Shown here piece by piece: positions 34,929 to 45,039 of a stretch of DNA of 64,000 nucleotides; positions within the stretch are counted from its first letter, which is position 1; each line of letters begins with the position of its first letter. The notes beneath the pieces were generated by a model. It did no database searches and was not told where the DNA came from. It saw only the letters and a program-made list of their open reading frames with translations. Source of the stretch: Peribacillus simplex (GTDB lineage: Bacteria; Bacillota; Bacilli; Bacillales; DSM-1321). Location of the stretch: assembly GCF_900156045.1 (NCBI RefSeq), contig NZ_FTMX01000005.1, positions 62,001-126,000 of the forward strand, given 5' to 3'. The position numbers and the translations under genes are program-made.

Positions 34929-35079
34929 GTTTTGCGACAGAATCCCTGTTTACTTTGACTAAACCATTAACTGGTTATTGCCGTGAGTTTATTAAATAAA
35001 ATCGGAGGAAATAAAAAAGATTGAACCATTCTTTTATTCTCCAAAGTTCACAAAATTTTTCCAATGAGGGGTTAGTAAA

Positions 35080-36402
35080 ATGCATAAATCTGGATTAGAA
35101 GCTCGTACGTTAAAAAAGGTATCCAGAAGAATTATTCCATATATTTTTGTGTTATATATCATTGCTTTTTTAGATAGAGTAAACATTGGCTATGCTGCTC
35201 TGGAAATGAATAAAGATCTTGGGTTAACAGCATCTACTTTGGGGTTAATTTCTGGTATTTTCTTTATTGGATACTTTCTATTTGAAGTACCCAGTAATAT
35301 GCTAATGCATCGTATAGGAGCAAGAAAATGGATTGGGCGAATCATGATAACATGGGGTATTGTTGTAGTTTTAACAGCCTGGGTCCAAAATGCGAATCAT
35401 TTGTATATTTTACGTTTTTTACTAGGAGTTGCCGAAGCAGGATTTTTCCCAGGCGTTTTACTTTATATTACGTATTGGTTCCGAGGAAAAGAAAGGGCTC
35501 GTGCAGTAGCCCTTTTTATGACAGCCTTGACAGTGTCCAATATAATTGGAGCACCGGTAACCACGTGGATAATCGATAATATTAATTGGGGTGGAATGGC
35601 TGGATGGCGCTGGATATTTGTACTGGAAGGAATTCCTGCTGTCATTTTAGGTATTACGACAATTTTTTATTTAACAGATCGTCCAGAACAAGCAAAGTGG
35701 CTTACAAAGGAAGAGAAGGAGTGGCTCATTTCCGAAATTGAAAAAGATAATCAAGGAAAGGAAATAGGCAAACACACTAGTCTGAAAAATATATTTGGGA
35801 GTACTAGAATTTGGAGATTGTCGTTTATTTATCTTACGTTAGTCACTGGTTTGTACGGAATAGGGTTTTGGATGCCAACTATTATCAAATCCTTTTCGAA
35901 TATTTTAACAAATACTCAAGTCGGTTTGATTACCATGATTCCTTATATTTTTGGAGGAATAGCGATGGTTTGGTGGGCACGACGATCTGATCGCACCGGT
36001 GAAAGAAAAATGCATGCCGCTATTCCACCGCTTGTTGGTGCTATTGGCCTTATGGGGTGTGGATTAACTACGGATCCTATCCTATCTATTATTATGATGT
36101 CTGTTGCAACTGTTGGTATCTATAGTATTTTCGGACCTTTTTGGGCTATTCCTTCATTATTCCTTACTGAATTAGAAGCTGCAGTAGGAATAGCACTCAT
36201 TAGTTCCATTGGGAATTTAGGTGGATTTATCGGCCCATATGTAATTGGTTATGTACAGGATACTTCAGGTAGCGTAGAGACGGGATTATATTTTATTAGT
36301 ATAGTCTTATTCATCTGCTTTCTACTCGTCTTTACAATTAAGAAAGAACTTGTTACTTCTGCTTCAGTTCAGCCCCAATCAAATAAACTTGATATTAGAT
36401 AA
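35080..36402 (+). CDS. MFS transporter, anion:cation symporter (ACS) family
   Basis: The 440-residue protein has 12 transmembrane segments and ACS-family features: FLDRVNIGYAALEMNKDLGL at residues about 28-47, YFLFEVPSNMLMHRIGARKW near 68-87 and RFLLGVAEAGFFPGVLLYI near 110. Relatives TtuB, GarP and NicT carry tartrate, glucarate or other organic anions with protons. Next to a tartrate/malate-type dehydrogenase it is the likely uptake system for that pathway. GAGGGG precedes the ATG. The upstream 440 bases carry the inverted repeat and sigma-54-like site described separately; AACCATTAACTGGTT near 34963 is a further small palindrome. Confidence 0.88.
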   Translation: MHKSGLEARTLKKVSRRIIPYIFVLYIIAFLDRVNIGYAALEMNKDLGLTASTLGLISGIFFIGYFLFEVPSNMLMHRIGARKWIGRIMITWGIVVVLTAWVQNANHLYILRFLLGVAEAGFFPGVLLYITYWFRGKERARAVALFMTALTVSNIIGAPVTTWIIDNINWGGMAGWRWIFVLEGIPAVILGITTIFYLTDRPEQAKWLTKEEKEWLISEIEKDNQGKEIGKHTSLKNIFGSTRIWRLSFIYLTLVTGLYGIGFWMPTIIKSFSNILTNTQVGLITMIPYIFGGIAMVWWARRSDRTGERKMHAAIPPLVGAIGLMGCGLTTDPILSIIMMSVATVGIYSIFGPFWAIPSLFLTELEAAVGIALISSIGNLGGFIGPYVIGYVQDTSGSVETGLYFISIVLFICFLLVFTIKKELVTSASVQPQSNKLDIR

Positions 36403-36830
36403 AGAGAAACGATATTGAAGAAAACAATCGAATTAAAAATAAATATATACGGATTAATATGAGGGAGTCCATAAAGTGATTCCCTAATTTCATATAATTA
36501 TAAGTAAGGTTATGAAATTAGAACGATATCATTAATTTTTTTTAATAAATCTATTTTTTTGACTGCGAAATATGCTGCTTCCTTCACTTAAAAGCGACAT
36601 TGCATACGCGTCTTTGCCTATCGTCAAATCCTGCACGATTAGGCAAAGGAGAAATTCCTAGTGTAGAAAGTGGACGAGGTAGTTAAAAATGAACGAGGCA
36701 AGAATTTTTTATTTTTCTTATTCTTAAGCTTTTTCTAAAGAATATCAAACAAACGTTAACACTTACACGAAAAGAAAAAACTCTTACCTCTTTTGAGTGT
36801 ACATAGAAATTTCAATAAAGGAGGAAATTC
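36403..36830. other. Intergenic region with two inverted repeats
   Basis: About 430 bases. CTAATTTCATA (36484-36494) and its complement (36511-36521) form an 11-base repeat with 16-base spacing, followed by T-rich sequence, so it could end the MFS transcript. TTTGCCTA-TCGT (36613-36624) and ACGAT-TAGGCAAA (around 36635-36647) form a second long stem. No clear promoter for the next gene was found. Confidence 0.4.
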
Positions 36831-38261
36831 ATGAGTAGAAACCTCGACTTGAAGAAAAGCGAGAATTTAGTAATGGATTCGATCAATCAAATGGGCCCTG
36901 AATTGATTGAAGCTTCCAAGAAAATTTGGGATTTCGCTGAACTAGGTCTTAAAGAATACCGGTCTTCGAGATTATTAGCAGAGATACTTGAAAAGCAGGG
37001 TTTTTCTATTGAAATGGGTGTTGCTGGTATGCCTACCGCATTTGTCGCAACATGGGGTTGCGGAAAACCCGTTATTGGTATTTTAGGAGAATATGATGCA
37101 CTTCCTGGCCTTTCTCAAAAAGTATCGGGTGTAAAAAATCCCGTTGAAAAAGGAGGTAATGGACATGGGTGCGGGCACAACATATTCGGTGTCGCTGGTG
37201 TAGGCGCTGCTGTTGCTGCTAAAAAAGCAATGGAAGTTGATGGTATAAAAGGCACGATTAAATTCTTTGGTTGTCCTGCGGAAGAAATCTTAGTTGGCAA
37301 GGTGTACATGGTTCGTGCAGGTATATTTAAAGATGCAGATGCATGTTTAACCTGGCATCCCGGTTCATTTAATACTCTTTGGAGCAGTAGTTCTTTAGCC
37401 ATGAATTCTGTGAAGTTTACTTTTCACGGTAAAGCTTCGCATGCAGCTACTAATCCTGAGTCTGGAAGGAGTGCTTTGAAAGCTGTTCAATTAATGGATA
37501 CGGGCGTTCAATTTCTAAGAGAACATCTCATTGATGGGGCAAGAATTCACTCTACCATTACTGATGGTGGTCATGAACCCAATGTTATACCTGACAGAGC
37601 ACAAATTTGGTACTACATCCGCGCACCATATAGGCAGGATGTGGATAATATGTATGATCGCATTGTAAATATTGCAAAGGGTGCCGCTCTAATGACGGAA
37701 ACCGATTATGAGATTCAGTTCCTGACTGGTTGCTATAACATGCTTCCTAATAAAGTGTTAGGTCAAGTTTTACTGCAAAATATGAAAAAAGTCGGTCCCC
37801 CGCCATTTGATGAAAAAGATTGGGCTTTAGCTAAGGAGTTAACCCTTTCTTCTGCACCAGGAACAAAAGAGACTGTTGTAAGAGTATCCGGTGCACCCCT
37901 TGAGTTAGTAGAGTTTAACCTAAATGACACGATACTTGAACCTTACGATGAAGGTGATATTTTAGCCGGTTCAACAGATGTGGCGGATGTTTCATGGAAT
38001 GTTCCGACTGCTCAATTCAATACAGCTTGTGCTCCTATTGGTACGCCATTCCATTCTTGGCAATTTACCGCTTCAGTAGGTTCTGGAATCGGACATAAAG
38101 GTATGATAATGGCTTCTAAAATATTAGGATTAAGCGTCGTTGATTTATTGAAAAATGAGAATCTATTGGAAGTTGCAAAAGCAGAATTTGAAAAACAAAT
38201 AGAAGCCAAAGGTAATTACAGAACCCCTCTTCCAGAAGGAACAAACCCTCCACTGAATTAG
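36831..38261 (+). CDS. M20-family amidohydrolase, AbgB-like
   Basis: The 476-residue protein matches the p-aminobenzoyl-glutamate hydrolase AbgB / amidohydrolase branch of M20D. Motifs are LGEYDALPGLSQ near residue 84-95, GNGHGCGHN near 108-116 (metal site), PAEE near 149 and FHGKASHAATNPESGRSAL near 200. These enzymes cleave an amide bond linking an aromatic or acyl group to glutamate or a similar amino acid. AAAGGAGG precedes the ATG. It stands just before an ABC peptide importer, which may bring in its substrate. Confidence 0.83.
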   Translation: MSRNLDLKKSENLVMDSINQMGPELIEASKKIWDFAELGLKEYRSSRLLAEILEKQGFSIEMGVAGMPTAFVATWGCGKPVIGILGEYDALPGLSQKVSGVKNPVEKGGNGHGCGHNIFGVAGVGAAVAAKKAMEVDGIKGTIKFFGCPAEEILVGKVYMVRAGIFKDADACLTWHPGSFNTLWSSSSLAMNSVKFTFHGKASHAATNPESGRSALKAVQLMDTGVQFLREHLIDGARIHSTITDGGHEPNVIPDRAQIWYYIRAPYRQDVDNMYDRIVNIAKGAALMTETDYEIQFLTGCYNMLPNKVLGQVLLQNMKKVGPPPFDEKDWALAKELTLSSAPGTKETVVRVSGAPLELVEFNLNDTILEPYDEGDILAGSTDVADVSWNVPTAQFNTACAPIGTPFHSWQFTASVGSGIGHKGMIMASKILGLSVVDLLKNENLLEVAKAEFEKQIEAKGNYRTPLPEGTNPPLN

Positions 38262-38311
38262 TAATAAATCTATCCATATAAATGACTGAATGATAAAAAG
38301 GGGGAAAGAAA

Positions 38312-39886
38312 ATGTTTGTAAAGAAAAAACTTTTCATTTCGATAGTCATGTTGATTTGTGCCCTTGCCCTTGTAGGATGCAGTGAAAAGTCAGATAATTC
38401 TAATAATAATGATTCTTCTTCATCCAAGCCAGGTGGTTCACTAAATGTGGCCTATCCAGCACAGCCTACATCACTGGATCCACACCTGACGACAGCAAAT
38501 GCAACACGCGACCCAGCAAGGCATATCTTTGAGACACTCGTCACTTTAAATTCTAAATTTGAAGTAACTCCAATGCTTGCTGAATCCTATGAGGTTAGTA
38601 AAGATAGAAAAAAAGTTACATTTATATTGAGAAAAGGCGTTAAATTCCATAATGGAAAAGAAATGAAGGCGGAGGATGTCATTGCTTCCATGACAAAATG
38701 GCAAGAAGGGGCCGTTGCAAAGGCAAACCTAGGAAATTCTAAATGGGAGGCTAAAGATGAATATACGGTTATCCTGCATGTCGAAACACCATCCATCGTA
38801 CTATTACCTGTACTGGCAGAAGTGGGACAATTCGCGGCCATCATGCCAAAAGAGGTGATAGAATCGGCAGATACGAGTGGTATCACAGAATACATCGGAA
38901 CAGGTCCTTTTAAGTTTGTAGAGTGGAAACAAAATCAATACGTTCATTTAAAGAAATTTGATGATTATCAGGCTTCATCCCAACCGGCAGACGGTTTAGC
39001 TGGTAAAAAGGAAGCTCTTGTAGATGACATATATTTTCACTTCGTCACTGATAACTCGACTCGAGTAGCAGGGATGATTAGTGGAGAATATGACTTGAGC
39101 GTAATGATGCCATGGGACGCAGCACCACAATTTAAAAATGTACCAAGTCTCGAAACCATACAAGCGCCTTTGGGAATTCACACTCTAATTTTTAATAAAC
39201 AAAATGGATTCCTGAAAAATGTTAAAGCTCGCCAAGCTGTGAATTTAGCAATTGATAAAAAAGAAGTCTTAACAGCTGCAGTTACTGATGGCTATTTTAG
39301 ATTGGACCCTGGATATATGCTTAAAGAGCAGGGCTTATGGTACACGGATGCAGGGAAAGATATTTATGAAGCTAAAGATACTGAAAAGGCCAAACAATTG
39401 TTGAAGGAAGCTGGGTATAATGGTGAAGAATTAAGAATCCTGACCAGCCGTGACTATTCACAACATTATAATTCGGCAGTGGCAGTTCAGCAACAACTTC
39501 AGAAAATCGGGTTGAACGTAAAGCTAGACGTGGTGGATTGGTCTACTCTATTAGATCGCAGAAATAAGCCTGACCAATGGGAAATGTTTTTTACTAGCTG
39601 GCCTGTTAGCTCAACCCCTCTCCAATATCCATTCCTGGATTCTAGAGCAAAGTTTGCAGGCTGGACGAATAACCCTGAAATAGACAAACTATTGGATCAA
39701 ATTAAAGCTCAGTCTTCCCAGGATAAAGCTAAAGAGACCTTTAATGAATTGCAAAAAGTGATTTGGGAAGATATGCCTGTTGTTAATATTGGTGTTTATG
39801 ATTCCATATCCGTAAAAGCGGATAAAGTCAAAGGATATCAAGAATTCCTTGGACCAGTTTTATGGAATACGACTGCTAAAGAATAA
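38312..39886 (+). CDS. ABC transporter substrate-binding lipoprotein, family 5 (DppA/OppA-like)
   Basis: The 524-residue lipoprotein has a basic N-terminus, a hydrophobic segment and a lipobox LVGC with the lipidated cysteine at residue 23, then a serine/asparagine-rich linker. The mature domain shows family-5 blocks such as LDPHLTTANATRDPARHIFETL and GVKFHNGKEMKAEDVIASM. It captures peptides or similar solutes outside the membrane for the permeases that follow. AAGGGGG precedes the ATG. It is the first of five genes of a complete Dpp-type importer. Confidence 0.9.
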   Translation: MFVKKKLFISIVMLICALALVGCSEKSDNSNNNDSSSSKPGGSLNVAYPAQPTSLDPHLTTANATRDPARHIFETLVTLNSKFEVTPMLAESYEVSKDRKKVTFILRKGVKFHNGKEMKAEDVIASMTKWQEGAVAKANLGNSKWEAKDEYTVILHVETPSIVLLPVLAEVGQFAAIMPKEVIESADTSGITEYIGTGPFKFVEWKQNQYVHLKKFDDYQASSQPADGLAGKKEALVDDIYFHFVTDNSTRVAGMISGEYDLSVMMPWDAAPQFKNVPSLETIQAPLGIHTLIFNKQNGFLKNVKARQAVNLAIDKKEVLTAAVTDGYFRLDPGYMLKEQGLWYTDAGKDIYEAKDTEKAKQLLKEAGYNGEELRILTSRDYSQHYNSAVAVQQQLQKIGLNVKLDVVDWSTLLDRRNKPDQWEMFFTSWPVSSTPLQYPFLDSRAKFAGWTNNPEIDKLLDQIKAQSSQDKAKETFNELQKVIWEDMPVVNIGVYDSISVKADKVKGYQEFLGPVLWNTTAKE

Positions 39887-39958
39887 AATTAATTGTTTAG
39901 AATCCCCCTTCATACGTTTTACATTGTGAAGGGGTTAATTGTAGAAAGGAGATTTTTG

Positions 39959-40909
39959 ATGAAAGCCTATATTCTACAGCGAGTCTTATCTCTCATTCCA
40001 GTTCTATTAACTGTAGCTATTGTAGTATTTTTCATTATGCATTTAATTCCAGGAGATCCGGCATCAGTAATGCTTGGGGCAGATGCAACTGAAGATGACA
40101 TTGAAAGATTACGAGAAGAACTCGGTTTTAATCTACCTATTTACGAACAATTTTTCAATTGGATCTTTGGCCTACTTCAAGGCGATTTGGGAATGTCCCT
40201 TTATATGAAAGAACCAGTATTACAGGTATTTATGAATCACTTAGGTCCCACACTTTCATTAGCGATATTTGCACAGGGGATTTCTATAATTATAGCTATT
40301 CCTATGGGAATTATTGCGGCAAAAAAACGGGGAACGAGCACAGACCAAATTTTCATGGTGGGTTCTTTGTTGGGAATTTCCTTGCCAAGCTTTCTCCTTG
40401 CATTATTATTATCTTTATTTTTCGCAGTGAAACTCCAATGGTTTCCGGTAGCTGGATATAAACCACTTGATGATGGGCTATTGGCTCACCTAGAATATCT
40501 AATATTGCCTGCTTTGTCTCTTGGGGCCATACAAGCGGCTTTAATTGCGCGGATGACAAGGGCCTCTATGTTAGAGGTACTAAGCATGAATTACATTAAA
40601 ACCGCAAAATCAAAAGGTGTAAAGGAAAAATTAATCATTTATAAACATGCATTGAGAAATGCTTTTATCCCTATACTGACTGTCGTTGGACAAACCTTTG
40701 GGACATTGGTAGCGGGAGCTGTAATAACAGAAACGGTTTTTAATATACCAGGACTCGGTCAACTTATCATGAACTCAATAGTGCAGCGAGATTACGAGGT
40801 ACTCCAAGGAACTGTTCTGCTGGTTTCCGCCGCTTATGTATTCATTAATTTAATAGTAGATTTACTGTACGGTGTGGTTGACCCAAGGGTACGGTTAAGT
40901 CGGAAATAA
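39959..40909 (+). CDS. Peptide-type ABC transporter permease (DppB-like)
   Basis: The 316-residue membrane protein starts MKAYILQRVLSLIPVLLTVA, typical of DppB/OppB, with about six helices. The inner-membrane coupling motif region (RMTRASMLEVLSMNYIKTAK) lies near residue 198. ATG 39959 has AAAGGAG at normal spacing; the frame is open 22 codons upstream without a site. Confidence 0.9.
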   Translation: MKAYILQRVLSLIPVLLTVAIVVFFIMHLIPGDPASVMLGADATEDDIERLREELGFNLPIYEQFFNWIFGLLQGDLGMSLYMKEPVLQVFMNHLGPTLSLAIFAQGISIIIAIPMGIIAAKKRGTSTDQIFMVGSLLGISLPSFLLALLLSLFFAVKLQWFPVAGYKPLDDGLLAHLEYLILPALSLGAIQAALIARMTRASMLEVLSMNYIKTAKSKGVKEKLIIYKHALRNAFIPILTVVGQTFGTLVAGAVITETVFNIPGLGQLIMNSIVQRDYEVLQGTVLLVSAAYVFINLIVDLLYGVVDPRVRLSRK

Positions 40910-40936
40910 AGAAATGAATTGAAGGGGAAATGATTT

Positions 40937-41842
40937 ATGGAAGCAAAAACAATAATACAAAAAACAGACCCATTGTATTCAAAAAATCATATGAAGAAAG
41001 AACGTCAATCTTTACTTCTGCGCAGGTATTTTTCAAACCGGCTTGTAGTTACAGGAAGTGTGATTATCTTAATTCTCAGTTTAATCTCTATTTTTGCACC
41101 TTTGATCACCGTATATACACCTTATGACATGATAGTAACAGATCGTCTAAGCCCACCAAGTGCTAAGCATTTTTTTGGAACAGATAACTTTGGCAGGGAT
41201 TTATTTAGCCGGGTAGTTTATGGCACTCGGGTATCCATGACCGTCGGACTTACAGTAGCTGCTATAACGCTTGTAATTGGAGCAGTAATTGGTTTGTACT
41301 CAGCTTATTATAGGACCTTGGATCATATCCTGATGAGGGTTTGTGATGGCTTAATGGCATTTCCTGCAATTCTATTGGCCATTGCACTCATGGCTGCATT
41401 AGGGCCGAATATAATTAATGTCATTCTTTCGTTATCTATTGTAAATACACCTTCTGTCGCACGTGTCGTTCGTTCTGCAGCCATTGTAGTCAAAGAACAA
41501 ACGTTTATAGAAGCTTTGAGATCACAAGGGGCCAGTTCATGGCGAATTATCTGGCTTCATATTGCTCCAAACACTATGTCTCCTCTGATTGTTCAAATCA
41601 CCTACGTATTTGGGGTTTCTGTCATAATTGAAGCATCACTTAGCTTTTTGGGAGCTGGCATTCCTGCGCCATCACCAAGTCTAGGAAACATTTTATTTGA
41701 TGGTAAAATCGTAATTTTTAATGCTTGGTGGATGACAGTTTTCCCAGGTGCATTCATTATTCTATCCGTTTTGGGTTTGAATCTCTTCGGTGATGGACTT
41801 CGTGATTTACTTGATCCGCACACCAATAAAGTAAAGAAATAA
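40937..41842 (+). CDS. Peptide-type ABC transporter permease (DppC-like)
   Basis: The 301-residue protein has the DppC pattern: a cytoplasmic N-tail, a first helix, FGTDNFGRDLFSRVVYGTR near residue 76-94 and five further helices. The EAA-like coupling segment is around EALRSQGASSWRIIWLH near 195. AAGGGG precedes the ATG. It pairs with the DppB-like permease. Confidence 0.9.
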   Translation: MEAKTIIQKTDPLYSKNHMKKERQSLLLRRYFSNRLVVTGSVIILILSLISIFAPLITVYTPYDMIVTDRLSPPSAKHFFGTDNFGRDLFSRVVYGTRVSMTVGLTVAAITLVIGAVIGLYSAYYRTLDHILMRVCDGLMAFPAILLAIALMAALGPNIINVILSLSIVNTPSVARVVRSAAIVVKEQTFIEALRSQGASSWRIIWLHIAPNTMSPLIVQITYVFGVSVIIEASLSFLGAGIPAPSPSLGNILFDGKIVIFNAWWMTVFPGAFIILSVLGLNLFGDGLRDLLDPHTNKVKK

Positions 41843-41873
41843 TATTAACACGGTAATAATGAGGAGGACGGTT

Positions 41874-42893
41874 ATGGGGAAAGAGTGTTTATTAGAGGTC
41901 AAAAACCTAAAAACGACATTCATGACAGAAAAGGGACCTGTTACCGCAGTTAATGGGGTTTCATTCGATATATATTCAGGAGAGACCCTAGGGATTGTTG
42001 GAGAGTCGGGATGCGGAAAAAGTGTAACCTCGGAATCTATTTTACGATTGTTAAATGAAAACACGACTAAATATGATGGAGAGCTGATCTATAAGGGCAG
42101 AAACTTGCTATCCTTGAGGGAAGATCAAATGAGACATATTCGTGGAAACGAAATATCTATGATTTTTCAAGATCCGATGACTTCTCTTAATCCAGTATAT
42201 ACAATTGGCTATCAAATTGCAGAATCTTATGTCATTCATCAAAAGCTTGGAAAAGAAGAAGCTTATACCCGAGCTATAGAAATGCTCAAATTAACAGGAA
42301 TTCCTTCACCAGAAAAAAGGGTGAATGAGTATCCGCATGAATTATCAGGAGGAATGAGACAGAGGGTGATGATTGCAATGGCATTGGCGTGTAACCCTAA
42401 TCTACTAATCGCTGATGAGCCCACGACCGCTTTAGACGTCACTATACAAGCACAAATATTGGACTTGATTCAAGGTTTGAAGAAGGAACTAAACATGGGA
42501 GTCATGTTGATAACACACGATCTTGGAGTAGTTGCTGAGGTCTGTACACGTGTAGTCGTTATGTATTTAGGCCAAATAATCGAAGAGGCTGAAGTAGGAT
42601 CTTTATTTTCAGAACCTTTACATCCCTATACCAAAGGCTTGCTAAAATCCGTTCCACGTTTGGATGGGGACCGTACTAAAAAGATGCATGTGATTGAAGG
42701 GATGGTCCCTTCTCTTAATAATATTCCCAAAGGGTGTCGATTTGCTCCAAGATGTACGTATTCTACAAGCCTTTGTGAAGAAAAACCACCTGAATTAAAA
42801 GATATTGAAGACGGACATAAAGTGCGCTGTTGGCATTATGAAACAGTATTACAAGAGGGGAGGCGAAAAGATATTGCAGACGCTGTCAGATGA
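41874..42893 (+). CDS. Peptide-type ABC transporter ATP-binding protein (DppD-like)
   Basis: The 339-residue ATPase has Walker A GESGCGKS near residue 43-50, the signature LSGGMRQR near 157-164 and Walker B LLIADEP after it, plus the C-terminal cysteine-rich GCRFAPRC motif of oligopeptide ATPases that can hold an iron-sulfur cluster. ATG 41874 has GAGGAGG upstream. Its end overlaps the next ATPase gene by 20 bases. Confidence 0.92.
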   Translation: MGKECLLEVKNLKTTFMTEKGPVTAVNGVSFDIYSGETLGIVGESGCGKSVTSESILRLLNENTTKYDGELIYKGRNLLSLREDQMRHIRGNEISMIFQDPMTSLNPVYTIGYQIAESYVIHQKLGKEEAYTRAIEMLKLTGIPSPEKRVNEYPHELSGGMRQRVMIAMALACNPNLLIADEPTTALDVTIQAQILDLIQGLKKELNMGVMLITHDLGVVAEVCTRVVVMYLGQIIEEAEVGSLFSEPLHPYTKGLLKSVPRLDGDRTKKMHVIEGMVPSLNNIPKGCRFAPRCTYSTSLCEEKPPELKDIEDGHKVRCWHYETVLQEGRRKDIADAVR

Positions 42894-43857
42894 AAGAGCT
42901 CCGATTTTACAGGTCAAGAACTTAAAGAAGTATTTCCCTATATATACTCCTCTTGGCCGAGTGAAAGGGCATGTTAAGGCGGTAAATAATGTAGAGTTTA
43001 CCTTAAATGAACGAGAAACGCTTGGGCTTGTAGGTGAATCGGGTTGTGGAAAAAGTACAACAGGAAGAACTATCATGCGTTTAATGGAACCTACGGATGG
43101 TCAAGCCATTTATAAGGAAAGCGACCTATTTAAGTTAAAAGGGAAGGAAATCGAGCAAATTAGGCAAGAAATACAAATGGTGTTTCAAGATCCTCATTCT
43201 TCTTTAGACCCAAAGCAAACCATAGGGCATGCAATTGAAGAGCCTATGAAGATTCATAAAATAGGGTCAAAGAAAGAGCGTATGGAAAGAACCTTGGACT
43301 TACTTCATAAAGTCGGGCTTAGAGAAGACCAATATTTTCGTTACCCTCATGAATTTTCAGGAGGGCAAAGACAAAGGATTGGGATTGCTAGAGCACTAGC
43401 GGTAAGCCCTAAAATAGTAATATGTGATGAACCAGTATCCGCTCTCGATGTATCCATTCAATCGCAGGTCATAAACTTGTTGCAGGAATTGCAAGTTAAC
43501 TTGAATCTTTCTTACCTCTTTATTGCCCATGATTTAAGTGTAGTTCGACATATAGCTGATAACATTGGAGTTATGTATTTGGGAAATATGGTTGAGCGGG
43601 CTGCAACAGATGAACTATTTTCTCATCCATTGCATCCTTATACTAAAGCATTATTATCCGCAGTTCCAATTCCCGATCCTAAATTAAAAAAGGAACGGAT
43701 TATTTTAAAAGGGGATGTACCGTCTCCTCTTAATCCCCCTTCGGGATGCATTTTTCATACGAGATGTCCTCATGTTATGGATCGTTGCAAAGTTCTATCG
43801 CCGTCACTTACAAAAAAGGGGGCAAATCACTTTGTAGCCTGTCATTTATATGAATAA
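42874..43857 (+). CDS. Peptide-type ABC transporter ATP-binding protein (DppF-like)
   Basis: The 327-residue partner ATPase has GESGCGKS near residue 53-60, FSGGQRQR near 161-168, IVICDEPVSALD, and a C-terminal GCIFHTRCPHV cysteine motif. I chose TTG 42874, with GGGGAGGCG 8-9 bases upstream; the longer frame from 42805 lies inside the preceding gene. It forms the heterodimeric motor with the DppD-like subunit. Confidence 0.9.
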   Translation: MQTLSDERAPILQVKNLKKYFPIYTPLGRVKGHVKAVNNVEFTLNERETLGLVGESGCGKSTTGRTIMRLMEPTDGQAIYKESDLFKLKGKEIEQIRQEIQMVFQDPHSSLDPKQTIGHAIEEPMKIHKIGSKKERMERTLDLLHKVGLREDQYFRYPHEFSGGQRQRIGIARALAVSPKIVICDEPVSALDVSIQSQVINLLQELQVNLNLSYLFIAHDLSVVRHIADNIGVMYLGNMVERAATDELFSHPLHPYTKALLSAVPIPDPKLKKERIILKGDVPSPLNPPSGCIFHTRCPHVMDRCKVLSPSLTKKGANHFVACHLYE

Positions 43858-43947
43858 TTTATTTGCATTATTGTGATTCACTACTATTAGCACATTCTAA
43901 CCTTTCTTATTAAATAAGAAGAATCTAATTGATAACGAGGTGAATTG

Positions 43948-44960
43948 ATGTTTACAAATTTAGTGCTTGTTACTGGTCAAGTTATTACATCAAACATGGA
44001 ATATGACGTAAATGAATCTGTTGCAGTTTCCGATAAACGATTGATTGGATCTCAAACGGAGGTAGTGGATTTAGCAGGTAGAAGTTTAGTGCCAGGTTTT
44101 ATTGACTCTCACCTTTATATGGTACAAATAAATTAGGGGTAAGCTCCAAGGAGCCCCTTTCGAATCTTTACATGATGTTTTAAAAGGAATAGAAAAAAAG
44201 TGAATGATACACCAATTGGAAAGTGGGTACGTGCATGGGGATTCCATGAAACCAAAATATCAGAAAATGGATATCCTTCTAGAAAAGAATTGGAGCTCAT
44301 TTCTAGCAATCACCCGATCATTCTTCGGCGTGCCTGTGGTCACATTTCCGTGGTAAATAGCAATGCGTTGGAGATAGCAGGAATTGATGTGCATACCCAA
44401 GATTCCGAAGGTGGATTATTAGTCCGAGATGAAGCAGGAGTTCCTACAGGCGTATTAATAGAAAATGCTCAAATCCCTTTTTACGAATTCGCTTATTATA
44501 CACATGATGAGCTTTTGCAAGGATTAATGATGGCATCTAATGATTTTATCGCTTCTGGCATTACGAGCATTCACGATGCAGGTGTCTCTAGCCCGGAAAA
44601 CTTTAGTGTGATGCAGAAGGCGGTTCGTAACGGAAAGGTTCAGGTTAGGACATATTGATTGTCTCGACAATCAATAAGTCAGAAGAATTTGTTGACAAGA
44701 TGATTTCAACAGGTCTGGGAGATGAGAAATTTAAAATTGGCCCAGCTAAGGTATTTACCGATGGAAGTAGTAGCGGACCAACTGCTGCAATGAGGGAACC
44801 TTACGCTGATAATTCAGAAAGTTCCGGTATATTGTACTTTAGCCAGTATGAACTTAACCGGATTCTCGGGGAGGCTCATGAAAAAGGGATTAGATCACAG
44901 CTCATGCTCAAGGAGACAGGGCTATAGAAATGATGCTTAACTGTATTGAGGTAAAATTCC
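43948..44960 (+). pseudogene. Decayed YtcJ-type amidohydrolase (several frameshifts, C-terminus deleted)
   Basis: Three frame fragments together follow the intact amidohydrolase at 7384-9003: LVPGFIDSH then, after a two-base slip near 44120, GTNKLGVSSK; then KWVRAWGFHETKISENGYPS; then, after a shift near 44657, KFKIGPAKVFTDGSSSGPT; then, after another shift near 44895, TAHAQGDRAIEMMLNCIE. Homology ends near 44950, where the intact protein still has about 190 residues, including the later metal ligands. GAGGTGA before ATG 43948 is intact. The gene lies at the end of the Dpp-type cluster, so an amidase step has been lost here. Confidence 0.88.
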
Positions 44961-45039
44961 GAGTATACGAACGATTTTCATTTGAGGTGAATCACCGCTA
45001 ATCATGAAAAAATTTCTAATAGAAAGGGAGTATTTACGA

